DNA of 27,483 nt, from positions 504 through 27,986 of the forward strand of contig DBAV01000108.1 in assembly GCA_002291875.1 (NCBI GenBank), written 5' to 3'. Positions 16,225 through 25,097 of the stretch are shown in pieces (positions within the stretch are counted from its first letter, which is position 1; each line of letters starts with the position of its first letter). Source of the stretch: Hyphomonadaceae bacterium UBA1001. GTDB lineage: Bacteria; Pseudomonadota; Alphaproteobacteria; Caulobacterales; Aquidulcibacteraceae. The notes below the pieces were generated by a model, which made no database searches, had not been told where the DNA came from, and saw only the letters and a list, made by a program, of their open reading frames with translations. The position numbers were made by a program, and so were the translations under genes.

Positions 16225-17172
16225 ATGGCAGAAGTGAGCGCCGCGCTCGTCAAGGAGCTGCGCGAAAAGACTGGCGTCGGCATGATGGACTGCAAGAAGG
16301 CGCTGACCGAAACGGGCGGCGACCTCGAGGCTGCGGCCGACTGGCTGCGCGCCAAGGGCCTGTCCAAGGCCGCCAAGAAGGCCGACCGCGTCGCCGCCGA
16401 GGGGTTGGTGGGTGTCGCCACTCGCCCCGAAGGTCGCGGCATGGTCGGGGCCGTCGTGGAACTGAATTCGGAAACCGACTTCGTGGCCCGCAACGAGATG
16501 TTCCAGCGCGCGCTGGGCGGGATCACCCGCACCGCCCTGGACACCGCGGGCACGCCGGAGGCGATCCTTGCCGCGCGGGCGCCCGAGGGCGAGGGCACGG
16601 TGGGGGATCTGGTCACCCATCTGGTGGCGACGATCGGCGAGAACATGACCGTGCGGCGCGCCGCGCGCCTGGCCGTGCCCGCGGGCGTCGTGGCCTCGTA
16701 CGTGCACAGTGCCACCACCGACGGGCTGGGGCGGATCGGTGTGCTGGTGGCGATCGAGTCCGAGGGGCCTGCCGATGCCCTGAATGATTTGGGCCGGCGC
16801 ATTGCGATGCACATCGCCGCCACCCAGCCTCAGTCGCTGTCGGTCGAAGACCTGTCGCAGGACGCGATCCAGCGTGAGCGGGCCATCTTCACCGAGCAGG
16901 CGCGCGAATCGGGCAAGCCCGAATCGGTCATCGAAAAGATGATCGAAGGGCGCATCCGCAAGTTCTACGAAGAGGTCGTGCTGCTGAAGCAGGGCTTTGT
17001 CATGGACCCCGACACCACGGTCGAGCAGCTGGTGGCCAAGGCCGGCAAGGAGCTCGGCACGCCGGTGAAGCTGACTGGCTTCGCACGTCTTGCGTTGGGC
17101 GAAGGCGTGGAGAAGAAGGTTGAGGACTTTGCCGCAGAGGTGGCTGCCGCCGCCGGCGCGGTGAAGGCCTGA
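16225..17172 (+). CDS. tsf: Elongation factor Ts
   Basis: Guanine nucleotide exchange factor that regenerates EF-Tu-GTP. It has 315 aa, slightly longer than E. coli EF-Ts (283). The N-terminal UBA-like domain contains LREKTGVGMMDCKKALTE (12-29) and GGDLEAAADWLRAKGL. The nucleotide-exchange motif TDFVARN lies at 84-90, followed by the two dimerisation subdomains. The C-terminus ends in an alanine-rich helix (AAEVAAAAGAVKA). It lies between rpsB and pyrH, as in most bacteria. Confidence 0.98.
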   Translation: MAEVSAALVKELREKTGVGMMDCKKALTETGGDLEAAADWLRAKGLSKAAKKADRVAAEGLVGVATRPEGRGMVGAVVELNSETDFVARNEMFQRALGGITRTALDTAGTPEAILAARAPEGEGTVGDLVTHLVATIGENMTVRRAARLAVPAGVVASYVHSATTDGLGRIGVLVAIESEGPADALNDLGRRIAMHIAATQPQSLSVEDLSQDAIQRERAIFTEQARESGKPESVIEKMIEGRIRKFYEEVVLLKQGFVMDPDTTVEQLVAKAGKELGTPVKLTGFARLALGEGVEKKVEDFAAEVAAAAGAVKA

Positions 17173-17178
17173 TAGATC

Positions 17179-17206
17179 GTCCCACGGGGCAGGGGCCTGT
17201 TGGGAC
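17179..17206 (+). other. Hairpin between tsf and pyrH
   Basis: GTCCCA (17179-17184) pairs with TGGGAC (17201-17206), and an inner CAGG/CCTG pairing can form within the 16-nt loop. There is no T tract. The structure ends 2 nt before the pyrH ribosome-binding site, so a role in mRNA processing or in pyrH initiation is possible. Confidence 0.4.
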
Positions 17207-17223
17207 CGAAGGAGAGGGGCGCC

Positions 17224-17970
17224 ATGGACGCGGTCGATCAGGGTCGAGTTGCTGCTGATCGCCCGCGCTTCCGGCGCGTCCTTCTAAAGATTTCCGGCGA
17301 AGCCCTGATGGGCGACGGAAGCTATGGAATCGACGTCGACGCGTGCAATCGCATCGCGACCGAGATCGGGGACGCGGTCGCCCAAGGCGTCCAGCTGAGC
17401 CTGGTGATCGGGGGCGGCAACATATTCCGCGGGCTGTCGGGGGCCGCGCGCGGGATGGACCGCACCTCGGCCGACTATATGGGCATGCTGGCGACCGTGA
17501 TGAACGCCCTGGCCATGCAAAGCGCGCTCGAATCGATGCGGCGCGACACCCGTGTCCTGTCGGCGCTGGACATGAACAAGGTCTGCGAGCCCTATATCCG
17601 CCGGCGCGCCCTGCGCCACATGGAGAAGGGCCGGATCGTCATTGTGGCTGCCGGAACCGGAAACCCCTTCTTCACCACCGACACGGCTGCTGCGCTGCGC
17701 GCCGCCGAGCTGGGATGCGATGCCCTGTTCAAGGGGACGGGCGTTGATGGTGTCTACACGTCTGACCCCAAGCTGGACCCCGATGCCACACGGTTCGAGG
17801 AACTGGCCCACCAGGACGTGTTGGCCAGAGACCTTCGCGTCATGGACGCCTCGGCGGTCGCGCTGATGCGTGACAACCGCATTCCCATCGTCGTTTTCAA
17901 TATTCGCACCCGCGGTGCCCTGGGCGAGGTGCTCGCCGGGCGCGGCAGCAGCACCATCATCAGGAACTAG
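17224..17970 (+). CDS. pyrH: UMP kinase
   Basis: Converts UMP to UDP with ATP; a hexameric, amino-acid-kinase-fold enzyme that is allosterically controlled in bacteria. The ATG at 17224 follows an AAGGAGAGG ribosome-binding site (17209-17217) and gives 248 aa. Motifs: KISGEALMG (22-30), VIGGGNIFRG (61-70), the DRTSADYMGMLATVMNALA block, AAGTGNPFFTTDTAA (142-156) and the KGTGVDGVYTSDPK nucleotide-binding segment. The first ~14 residues are a poorly conserved extension. Position between tsf and frr is the standard arrangement. Confidence 0.97.
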   Translation: MDAVDQGRVAADRPRFRRVLLKISGEALMGDGSYGIDVDACNRIATEIGDAVAQGVQLSLVIGGGNIFRGLSGAARGMDRTSADYMGMLATVMNALAMQSALESMRRDTRVLSALDMNKVCEPYIRRRALRHMEKGRIVIVAAGTGNPFFTTDTAAALRAAELGCDALFKGTGVDGVYTSDPKLDPDATRFEELAHQDVLARDLRVMDASAVALMRDNRIPIVVFNIRTRGALGEVLAGRGSSTIIRN

Positions 17971-17979
17971 GATCTGGCC

Positions 17980-18540
17980 ATGAGCGGAAAGTTCGACATC
18001 AAGGACATCGAGCGCCGCATGGATGGCGCGCTGGGCGCCCTGAAGGACGACCTGAACGGCCTGCGCACGGGGCGGGCCAGTGCCGCCCTGCTGGAGCCGG
18101 TGATGGTGGACGCCTATGGCTCGACCGTGCCGCTGCAGCAGGTCGGTGCCATTTCGGTGCCCGAGCCGCGCATGCTGGCCGTTCAGGTCTGGGACCGCGG
18201 AACGGTCGGAGCGGTGGAGAAGGCCATCCGCAATGCCGGGTTGGGGCTGAATCCGATCACGGATGGGCAGACCCTGCGCGTTCCGATCCCGCCGCTGAAC
18301 GAGGAGCGGCGCAAGGAACTGGCCAAGCTGGCCGGCAAGTACGCCGAACAGGCACGCGTGGCGATCCGCAATGTCCGCCGTGACGGCATGGAGCTCTTGA
18401 AAAAGCTCGAGAGGGACGGCGAGATCGGCCAGGACCAGCAGAAGAAGCTGGCCGACCAAGTGCAGGCCGCGACCGACTCGCACGTCAAAAAGGTCGACGA
18501 AACGCTGCGGATCAAGGAAGAAGAGATCATGCAGGTCTGA
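17980..18540 (+). CDS. frr: Ribosome recycling factor
   Basis: Works with EF-G to split post-termination ribosomes. It has 186 aa, the standard length (about 185). Conserved blocks are MDGALGALKDDLNGLRTGRAS (the start of the long helical domain), the AYGSTVPLQQVGAISVPEPR segment and the C-terminal helices RRDGMELLKKLERDG and KKVDETLRIKEEEIMQV. An AGGA sequence at 17970-17973 precedes the ATG. It ends the translation part of the cluster, with uppS starting 25 nt later. Confidence 0.98.
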   Translation: MSGKFDIKDIERRMDGALGALKDDLNGLRTGRASAALLEPVMVDAYGSTVPLQQVGAISVPEPRMLAVQVWDRGTVGAVEKAIRNAGLGLNPITDGQTLRVPIPPLNEERRKELAKLAGKYAEQARVAIRNVRRDGMELLKKLERDGEIGQDQQKKLADQVQAATDSHVKKVDETLRIKEEEIMQV

Positions 18541-18553
18541 CGCCTGCTCTGGC

Positions 18554-18558
18554 GGAGG
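18554..18558 (+). promoter_or_regulatory. Ribosome-binding site that decides the uppS start
   Basis: GGAGG lies 7 nt before the GTG at 18566 but only 1 nt before an earlier GTG at 18560. Normal spacing therefore favours 18566. Confidence 0.65.
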
Positions 18559-18565
18559 CGTGTCC

Positions 18566-19330
18566 GTGTCCAACGCAGCGGCCCATGTCGAACGCGCCGC
18601 CGCGGGCGCAGCGGCAGCCGGGGCCCTTCCGCGCCATGTGGCCATCATCATGGACGGCAATGGGCGCTGGGCCAAGGCGCGGGGCCTGCCGCGGGCCTTC
18701 GGCCATCGCGAAGGGGTGGAGGCGCTGCGCCGCACGGTCGAGGCGGCGGGCGAAATGGGCATCGCCTATCTGACGGTGTTCGGCTTCTCGAGCGAGAACT
18801 GGCGTCGCCCCCGCAGCGAGGTCGACGCCCTGTTCGACCTATTGCGCCTCTATGTCGGCCGCGACCTCGACCGGCTGGCGCGCGAAGGCGTGCGCATCAA
18901 GGTTGTGGGGCATCGTGACGGCCTGCCGGCCGACGTGCTCTCGATCATCGACAATGCCCAGGCGCGTACCCGCGACAATGATCGGCTGAAGCTGACGATC
19001 GCCTTCAACTATGGCGGCCGGCAGGAGATTCTGGTCGCCAGCCGCGACATCGCCCGGGCGGTCGCGCGCGGCGAGCTCGACCCCGAGCGGATCGACGAGG
19101 CCACCTTCCGCTCGTTCATCGGATGGGGCGACACACCCGATCCCGACCTTCTGATCCGGACCAGCGGCGAGCAGAGGCTTTCCAATTTCCTGCTGTGGCA
19201 GTGCGCCTATACCGAACTGGTGTTCGAGGATGCCCACTGGCCCGACTTCGGCAAGGCGACGCTGGCGTCGGCGATCGCCGACTATGGACGGCGTGAGCGC
19301 CGATATGGCGGCCACGGTGGCGACGCCTGA
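18566..19330 (+). CDS. uppS: Undecaprenyl diphosphate synthase (cis-prenyltransferase)
   Basis: Extends farnesyl diphosphate with isopentenyl diphosphate to C55 undecaprenyl diphosphate, the lipid carrier for peptidoglycan and O-antigen. From the GTG at 18566 it has 254 aa (E. coli 253). Motifs: HVAIIMDGNGRWAKARG (24-40) with catalytic D30, the FGFSSENWRRP substrate block, and LIRTSGEQRLSNFLLWQ with the diphosphate-binding RTSGEQR. The first ~20 residues are an alanine-rich extension. The 3' end overlaps the cdsA coding region whichever of the ATG starts of cdsA is used. It supplies carrier lipid in the same operon as dxr, which makes isoprenoid precursors. Confidence 0.96.
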   Translation: MSNAAAHVERAAAGAAAAGALPRHVAIIMDGNGRWAKARGLPRAFGHREGVEALRRTVEAAGEMGIAYLTVFGFSSENWRRPRSEVDALFDLLRLYVGRDLDRLAREGVRIKVVGHRDGLPADVLSIIDNAQARTRDNDRLKLTIAFNYGGRQEILVASRDIARAVARGELDPERIDEATFRSFIGWGDTPDPDLLIRTSGEQRLSNFLLWQCAYTELVFEDAHWPDFGKATLASAIADYGRRERRYGGHGGDA

Positions 19331-20183
19331 CGTGACATTGCCCACAGGTTCCAGGACACGCTGGCACGATCTTCTGCCACGGCTGCTGACGGCAGCGGTG
19401 CTGTTGCCGCTGTCGGTGACCATCGTCCTCGCTGGCGGGCCTTTCCTTGCGGCCACGGCGGCCTTTGTTGTCGTGGTGCTGCTGTCCGAGCTGACACTGA
19501 TCGTGGGGCGCGGCGATTCCAGTTCGATGTTCTGGAGCACGGCCATTCTCGGCTGCGTCGCGGTGGTGCTGGCGGGGATCGGCCAGTTTGCGCCGGCCGC
19601 GGCGCTGGCGGTGGTGGCCGAAGTGGCGGCGGGTCTGACCGGCGCCGACAGCCCCGGCCGGCGCCTTCTGGCCGGGCTCTCGGCTGGCGTGATCGTGGGC
19701 GGCTGTGTCGCCTTTTTTGCCCTTCATCGCGCCGAGCCCACAGGCGCGTGGGTCGCGCTGGGCTTTGTTCTGATCGCGATCTCCTGCGACTCGGCAGCCT
19801 ATTTTGCCGGACGCATTGTCGGCGGGCCCGTCCTGCCGGCGCCATGGGCCAACAAGACCTGGGCCGGCACCATCGCATCAGTGGTCGCGGGCGTCAGCGC
19901 CGGGTTCCTGTATGCGCTGCTTGCGGGTGGCGCGATGTTTGAATGGGCGGTGTTCGCGGCGATCACGGCCGTTTCGGTCACCGGGGGTGACCTGCTGGAG
20001 TCCGCCTTGAAAAGAACCTTTGCTGTCAAGGATTCCAGCACGCTGCTGCCAGGGCATGGCGGGGTTCTGGATCGCGTTGACGGGCTCTTGCTGGCCAGTC
20101 TCGTGGTCGTCGCCGTGGTGTCCGCTGGGCTTGTGGGCCTTCCCTCGGTGACGCTGCCGCTGTGGTGGATGCCCATCCCATGA
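19305..20183 (+). CDS. cdsA: Phosphatidate cytidylyltransferase (CDP-diacylglycerol synthase)
   Basis: Makes CDP-diacylglycerol from phosphatidate and CTP, the branch point for phospholipid synthesis, in the inner membrane. The start is uncertain: ATG 19284, ATG 19305 (chosen) and GTG 19332 are all in frame, and none has a clear ribosome-binding site. From 19305 it has 292 aa with about seven or eight hydrophobic segments. The CdsA family signature is complete near the C-terminus: S233, K236, R237, K242, D243, H251-G252-G253, D256, R257, D259. The stop overlaps the dxr ATG (ATGA). The family call is firm; the first ~10-15 residues are not. Confidence 0.95.
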   Translation: MAATVATPDVTLPTGSRTRWHDLLPRLLTAAVLLPLSVTIVLAGGPFLAATAAFVVVVLLSELTLIVGRGDSSSMFWSTAILGCVAVVLAGIGQFAPAAALAVVAEVAAGLTGADSPGRRLLAGLSAGVIVGGCVAFFALHRAEPTGAWVALGFVLIAISCDSAAYFAGRIVGGPVLPAPWANKTWAGTIASVVAGVSAGFLYALLAGGAMFEWAVFAAITAVSVTGGDLLESALKRTFAVKDSSTLLPGHGGVLDRVDGLLLASLVVVAVVSAGLVGLPSVTLPLWWMPIP

Positions 20184-21349
20184 TACGTCGGATCTCGATC
20201 CTCGGGGCGACCGGTTCGGTCGGCGGCTCGACCATCGACGTGATTGCCCAGGCGCGCGCCGCGGGCGCCGAGATCGACGTGGTGTCGCTGACCGCCAACA
20301 CCGATGTCGAGGGGCTTGCGCGTGCCGCCCGCGCCACCCGGTGCCGCCATGCCGTGATCGCCGATCCGGGGCGCCTCGGTGACCTGCGCGATGCGCTGTC
20401 CGGAACCAGGTGCGAGGCAGCCGCAGGCCCGCAGGCCGTGGTTGAAGCTGCCGCGCGCGAGGCGGACTGGACCATGTCCGCGATCGTTGGGGCTGCCGGT
20501 GTGGCCCCCACCCTGGCGGCGGTGCGCCGCGGAGGAACGCTGGCGTTGGCCAACAAGGAAAGTCTGGTCTGCGGCGGCACCTTCATGATCGACGAGGCAA
20601 GGCGCGCGGGCACGACCATCCTGCCCGTCGACAGCGAACACAACGCAGTCTTCCAGGTGTTGACCCATCCCGCCCATGTGGCCCGCGTCACCCTGACCGC
20701 ATCGGGCGGGCCCTTTCGGACCTGGGAGCACCAGCGGATCGCGGCTGCGCCGGCGAGCGAGGCGCTGCGCCACCCGACCTGGACCATGGGACGCAAGATC
20801 ACCATCGACAGCGCCACCCTGATGAACAAGGGGCTGGAATTGATCGAGGCTGCGTTGCTGTTCAGCCTCAGCGATGCCGACCTCGACGTGGTCGTGCACC
20901 CCCAGTCGATCGTGCATGCACTGGTCACCTATTGCGACGGTGCCACTTTGGCGCAGCTGTCCGCGCCCGACATGCGGATCCCGATCGCCAGCGCACTGGC
21001 CCATCCGGGGCGCATCGCCCTGCAGACCAGCCCCCTCGACCTGGTGTCGGCGGGATCGCTGACTTTCGAGGCGCCGGACCTGAAACGGTTCCCGGCACTG
21101 GGCCTTGCCCGCGCCAGCCTGCGCGAGGGCGGGGCCTTACCAGCGGTGCTGAACGCGGCCAATGAGGTTGCGGTCGAGGCCTATCTGGATGACCGGATCG
21201 GCTTTTACGACCTCAGCGCCCTGTGCGAAGCCACGCTCGAGGCGGCGTCACGTGCCTCATTTGCGCCGCCGCGCTGCGTTGAAGACATGCTGGAGATCGA
21301 TCGCTGGGCGCGCGCCCACGCGGTGGGCTACGAGAAGGAACTGCATTGA
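20180..21349 (+). CDS. dxr: 1-deoxy-D-xylulose 5-phosphate reductoisomerase
   Basis: Second step of the non-mevalonate (MEP) isoprenoid pathway: NADPH-dependent rearrangement and reduction of DXP to MEP. It has 389 aa, standard for the family. Motifs: NADPH-binding GATGSVGGST (9-18), ANKESLVCGG (124-133), the metal-binding D151 and E153 in PVDSEHNAVFQ, the SGGPF loop (175-179) and HPTWTMGRKITIDSATLMNKG (198-218) followed by E220. The ATG lies in the ATGA overlap with cdsA. Its stop shares a base with the rseP ATG. Confidence 0.98.
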   Translation: MIRRISILGATGSVGGSTIDVIAQARAAGAEIDVVSLTANTDVEGLARAARATRCRHAVIADPGRLGDLRDALSGTRCEAAAGPQAVVEAAAREADWTMSAIVGAAGVAPTLAAVRRGGTLALANKESLVCGGTFMIDEARRAGTTILPVDSEHNAVFQVLTHPAHVARVTLTASGGPFRTWEHQRIAAAPASEALRHPTWTMGRKITIDSATLMNKGLELIEAALLFSLSDADLDVVVHPQSIVHALVTYCDGATLAQLSAPDMRIPIASALAHPGRIALQTSPLDLVSAGSLTFEAPDLKRFPALGLARASLREGGALPAVLNAANEVAVEAYLDDRIGFYDLSALCEATLEAASRASFAPPRCVEDMLEIDRWARAHAVGYEKELH

Positions 21350-22530
21350 TGGAAGGCTTTTTCGGCATCCTGATGACGGCGATCCTGCCTTTTCTTCTTG
21401 TCCTGACCGTCATCATCTTCGTGCACGAGTACGGGCATTTTCAGGTTGCGCGCTGGCTGAAGGTGCGGGTGGACACCTTCTCGATCGGGTTCGGTTCTGC
21501 GATCGCACAATGGCGCGGCCGCGACGGCATGATCTGGCAGATCGGTTCGATTCCGCTGGGTGGTTATGTCAAGTTCAGTGGCGACAAGGATGAGGCGTCC
21601 GCGGCGCCGACCGACGAGGCTGCCGCCATCGCGCCCGATCGCGCGCGCGCCGAAGGGTATTTCCATGCCCAGGGGCCGGGCGTGCGCTCGCTGATCGCCG
21701 CCGCCGGCCCGGTGTTCAACTTTGTCTTCGCCGCGCTGGTGTTTGCCCTGGTGTTCGCCGCGTTCGGTCGGGACTATGATCCGACCACCCGGCCCGTCAC
21801 CGTCGAGCGCTTGAACGCCCAATCGGCCGCAGGCGCGGCCGGGGTGCAGGCCGGGGACGTGATCGTGTCCCTGGATGGCCGCGCCATCGCCAACCTGCTC
21901 GACCTGCGAGAAACGCTGAAAGGCATCGGGGGCGGAGAGACCGCAATCCTGGTTGTCGAGCGTGATGGCGAGCGGGTCGCCACCGAGGTCGCCTTCCGGA
22001 CACCTGCAGAGGCTCACGGCCGGCTGGGGATCGTGATCTCTCAGCGCGAGACCCTCGGGGTAGGCGAGGCCATCGGTGCCGGGGCAAAGCAGGTCGTGGA
22101 CATCGTCGTCAGGACGGCGGACTATCTTTGGCGCCTGATCACGTTGCAGGCGGATGCCAGCCAGCTGTCCAGCGTGATCGGCATGACACACACCACCCAT
22201 GTCGTGGTCGAATCGGCCGTCGACATCGGGACTGCAGCTGGCGGCGGAAGCCAGACCGTCCTCGAGCTGACACGCACCTTGCTGATCTGGATGGCGCTGC
22301 TGTCGGTGGCGGTGGGGTTCATGAACCTGCTGCCGATCCCGGTGCTGGACGGCGGGCAGATCCTGATGAACGCGATCGAAGCCGTGCGCCGAAAACCCCT
22401 GCCGGCAAAGGGTGTTGCCCTTGCCTACCAGACCGGTTTCGCGCTCCTGATCACCATGTTCCTGTTCGCATCCTGGAATGACCTGCAGCGGCTCAATGCG
22501 CTTGAGTTTGTCCAAGGGATGCTGTCTTAA
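21349..22530 (+). CDS. rseP: Site-2 intramembrane zinc metalloprotease RseP
   Basis: Membrane-embedded protease that cleaves transmembrane segments, classically of anti-sigma factors, and clears signal-peptide remnants. The ATG at 21349 overlaps the dxr stop (TGATG); a TTG at 21346 is less likely. It has 393 aa. Zinc ligands come from HEYGH (26-30) in the first helix and from the LDG motif NLLPIPVLDGG (D334). GGYVKF lies at 71-76. One PDZ domain spans about residues 150-220, against two in E. coli RseP; one is usual in Alphaproteobacteria. The place just before bamA is widely conserved. Confidence 0.96.
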   Translation: MEGFFGILMTAILPFLLVLTVIIFVHEYGHFQVARWLKVRVDTFSIGFGSAIAQWRGRDGMIWQIGSIPLGGYVKFSGDKDEASAAPTDEAAAIAPDRARAEGYFHAQGPGVRSLIAAAGPVFNFVFAALVFALVFAAFGRDYDPTTRPVTVERLNAQSAAGAAGVQAGDVIVSLDGRAIANLLDLRETLKGIGGGETAILVVERDGERVATEVAFRTPAEAHGRLGIVISQRETLGVGEAIGAGAKQVVDIVVRTADYLWRLITLQADASQLSSVIGMTHTTHVVVESAVDIGTAAGGGSQTVLELTRTLLIWMALLSVAVGFMNLLPIPVLDGGQILMNAIEAVRRKPLPAKGVALAYQTGFALLITMFLFASWNDLQRLNALEFVQGMLS

Positions 22531-22567
22531 ACCACGGTCTTCAGGGGCGGGGACGGCGAGGAAACGC

Positions 22568-25078
22568 ATGAATCCTTTGTTGCGTAAGGTCGTTGTCGGC
22601 GCCGTCACGTGCCTCGCCGCCGGCGTCGGGGGCGTCACGCTGGGCGCTGGCGCCGAGGCATCGGCGCAGACGCCCGCCGATGGAACCGCGCCTCCCGGAA
22701 CCGCGGGCGCGCCCGCCACCGCGCCTGCGCCCGCTCCGGTTGCCGCCGCACCGATCGGGCGAATCCTGGTCGAGGGCAATCAGCGGATCGAGGCGTCCAC
22801 CGTCGCCTCCTATCTGCTGGTCCAGCCCGGCGATGCCTTCGATCCCGAGCGCATCGATCTTTCGCTGAAGACGCTGTTCGGCACCGGCCTGTTTGCCGAC
22901 GTGCGATTCGAGCAGCGCGGCACCGACCTTGTGGTGGTGGTGGTCGAGAACCCGATCATCAGCCGCGTTATCTTCGAGGGCAACAGCGCGGTCGACAATG
23001 ATCGCCTGACCGACGAAATCCAGTCCGCGCCACGGGCGGTCTTCACCACCGCGCGCGTCCAGTCCGACGTCCAGCGCATCGTCGAGGTCTATCGGCGGTC
23101 GGGCCGCTTTGCCGCGCAGGTGACGCCCCAGGTCCGTGAACTGGACCAGAATCGTGTCGACCTGATCTTCTCGATCGACGAGGGCCCGACCACGGGCATC
23201 GAACGCATCAGTTTCATCGGCAACCGCGAGTTTTCGGATCGCGAACTGCGCTCGGCCATCGTGACCGAGGAGAGCGCATGGTGGCGCTTTTTCTCGAACC
23301 GCGACAGCTATGATCCCGACCAGCTGGAGTTCGACCGCGAGCAGCTGCGGCAATTGTACACCAACAACGGGTTTGCCGACTTCCGGGTGGTCTCGGCCAC
23401 CGCAGAGCTGACCCCCGACCAGCGGAATTTCTTCATCACCTTCACCGTCGACGAGGGTGTGAAGTACGAATTCGGGCAGGTCCAGGTCGAGACCGAACTC
23501 GACAAGCTGCCGGCCGAGCTGCTGCGCTCGGTGGTGCCGATCCGCAGTGGAGAGACCTTCAACGGCGAGCTGCTCGAGCAGGCCGAGGATGCGATCACCT
23601 TCGCCGCCGGGTCGGCAGGTTATGCCAATGTCCAGGTGCGCCCGCGCCTGCAGCGCAACCCCGAGACCCGCACCGTCGACATCACCTTCGATGTTGACGA
23701 AGGGCCGCGCGTATTCATCGAGCGGATCGACATTGTCGGCAATACCTCGACCATCGATCCGGTCATCCGCCGCGAGATGCAGCTGGCCGAAGGCGACAGC
23801 TTCAACCGCATCCTGATCGAGCGCTCGCAGAACCAGATCCGCCGCCTCCAGTTCTTCAAGGAAGTGGAGATCACCGAGCGGCCCGGCAGCCAGCCCGACC
23901 GCGCCATTGTCGAAGTTGCCGTCGAAGAGCAGCCGACCGGCGAGCTGGCCTTTGCAGCGGGCTTCTCGTCCACCGACAACTTCCTGTTCGAGGTGAACAT
24001 CACCGAGCGCAACCTGCGCGGGCGGGGCCAGTTCCTCCGGCTGAACGTTGCAACCAGCGCACGGCGCCGCAACATCGAGCTGCGTTTCGGCGAGCCGAAA
24101 TTCCTCGGGCGCGACCTGGCCTTCAATTTCGACCTGTACTCGGTGCGGTCGGATTTTCTGGACGAGGCGTCCTTCCTGACGCAGACCACCGGCGCAGGCG
24201 TGCGGCTGGGCTTTCCGATCACCCAGAACACCCAGTTGGGGCTTTCCTACACGCTGCGCGAAGATGACGTGCAGGTGTCGATCCCGCCCAGCATCGATGC
24301 CCAGGGCAATCTGGTCGATGGGTGTGCGGTCGCCTCGGCACCGGCGCTGTGTCGCCAGCGCGGCACCTTCCTGACCTCGGTGCTGGGCTATTCATTCCTC
24401 TGGGACCGCCGCAACACCCCGGTCAATCCGACCCGCGGCTTCAACCTCAATTTCAGCCAGGAGCTGGCGGGCATTGGCGGCGACGTCAATTACATCCGCT
24501 CGCAGTTCGAAGGCACCGTCTATCGCGGTATCATCGAAGATGTCACGGCCAGCCTCTCGCTGTCGGCGGGCTACATCTTTGGCTGGAATGACGACGAGGT
24601 CCGCATCAACGACCGCTTCTTCAAGGGCGGCCAGTCCTTCCGCGGCTTCGACATTGCAGGCCTGGGGCCGCGCCAGATCTTTGCGACCCGTCCGGTCAAT
24701 CCAGACGGCACGCAGGGGGACACCAGCTTCATCTTCGGCGACTCGTTGGGCGGGCGCGCGTTCGGCATTCTGACGGCCGAAGTGACCGTCCCGCTGGGCC
24801 TGCCCGAACAATTCGGCCTCTCGGGTGCGCTGTTCACCGATGTGGGCACGTTGGGCCTGCTCGATGATGCCGATCGCGTCACCTTCGACGATACTCTCAG
24901 CAATCCGAATGTGCGCGCGTTCGTGAAGGATGCCCTTTCGCTGCGGGCCTCGGCGGGGATTTCGATCTTCTGGGATTCCCCGTTCGGCCCAGTACGGTTC
25001 GATTTTGCCCACATTCTCGCCCGAGAGGAATACGATCGGACCGAGACATTCCGCTTCAGCCAGAGCACCCGCTTCTAG
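22568..25078 (+). CDS. bamA: Outer membrane protein assembly factor BamA
   Basis: Central Omp85 component that folds beta-barrel proteins into the outer membrane. The ATG at 22568 follows GAGGAA and gives 836 aa. A signal peptide (1-33, cleavage after ASA) is followed by an Ala/Pro/Thr-rich linker to residue 62. Five POTRA repeats span about 63-128, 129-206, 209-297, 300-378 and 380-455; the barrel covers about 460-836. FRGF in the KGGQSFRGFDIAGLGPR segment is the conserved Omp85 loop motif. The protein ends in Phe (FRFSQSTRF), the barrel-recognition signature. A Cys pair (C586, C595) lies in a probable barrel loop. The longer frame reaching back into rseP is not used. Confidence 0.97.
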   Translation: MNPLLRKVVVGAVTCLAAGVGGVTLGAGAEASAQTPADGTAPPGTAGAPATAPAPAPVAAAPIGRILVEGNQRIEASTVASYLLVQPGDAFDPERIDLSLKTLFGTGLFADVRFEQRGTDLVVVVVENPIISRVIFEGNSAVDNDRLTDEIQSAPRAVFTTARVQSDVQRIVEVYRRSGRFAAQVTPQVRELDQNRVDLIFSIDEGPTTGIERISFIGNREFSDRELRSAIVTEESAWWRFFSNRDSYDPDQLEFDREQLRQLYTNNGFADFRVVSATAELTPDQRNFFITFTVDEGVKYEFGQVQVETELDKLPAELLRSVVPIRSGETFNGELLEQAEDAITFAAGSAGYANVQVRPRLQRNPETRTVDITFDVDEGPRVFIERIDIVGNTSTIDPVIRREMQLAEGDSFNRILIERSQNQIRRLQFFKEVEITERPGSQPDRAIVEVAVEEQPTGELAFAAGFSSTDNFLFEVNITERNLRGRGQFLRLNVATSARRRNIELRFGEPKFLGRDLAFNFDLYSVRSDFLDEASFLTQTTGAGVRLGFPITQNTQLGLSYTLREDDVQVSIPPSIDAQGNLVDGCAVASAPALCRQRGTFLTSVLGYSFLWDRRNTPVNPTRGFNLNFSQELAGIGGDVNYIRSQFEGTVYRGIIEDVTASLSLSAGYIFGWNDDEVRINDRFFKGGQSFRGFDIAGLGPRQIFATRPVNPDGTQGDTSFIFGDSLGGRAFGILTAEVTVPLGLPEQFGLSGALFTDVGTLGLLDDADRVTFDDTLSNPNVRAFVKDALSLRASAGISIFWDSPFGPVRFDFAHILAREEYDRTETFRFSQSTRF

Positions 25079-25097
25079 GCTCATGAAAGGTCAGGAC

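Noticed and set aside
22478..22567. Upstream extension of bamA into rseP
   Set aside because: The extension would place 30 extra residues before a proper signal peptide that starts at 22568 with its own GAGGAA ribosome-binding site.
25083..25097. Earlier ATG for skp at 25083
   Set aside because: It adds MKGQD before a normal MKR signal-peptide start and leaves only a few bases after the bamA stop, with no ribosome-binding site; the AAGG after it fits the ATG at 25098.
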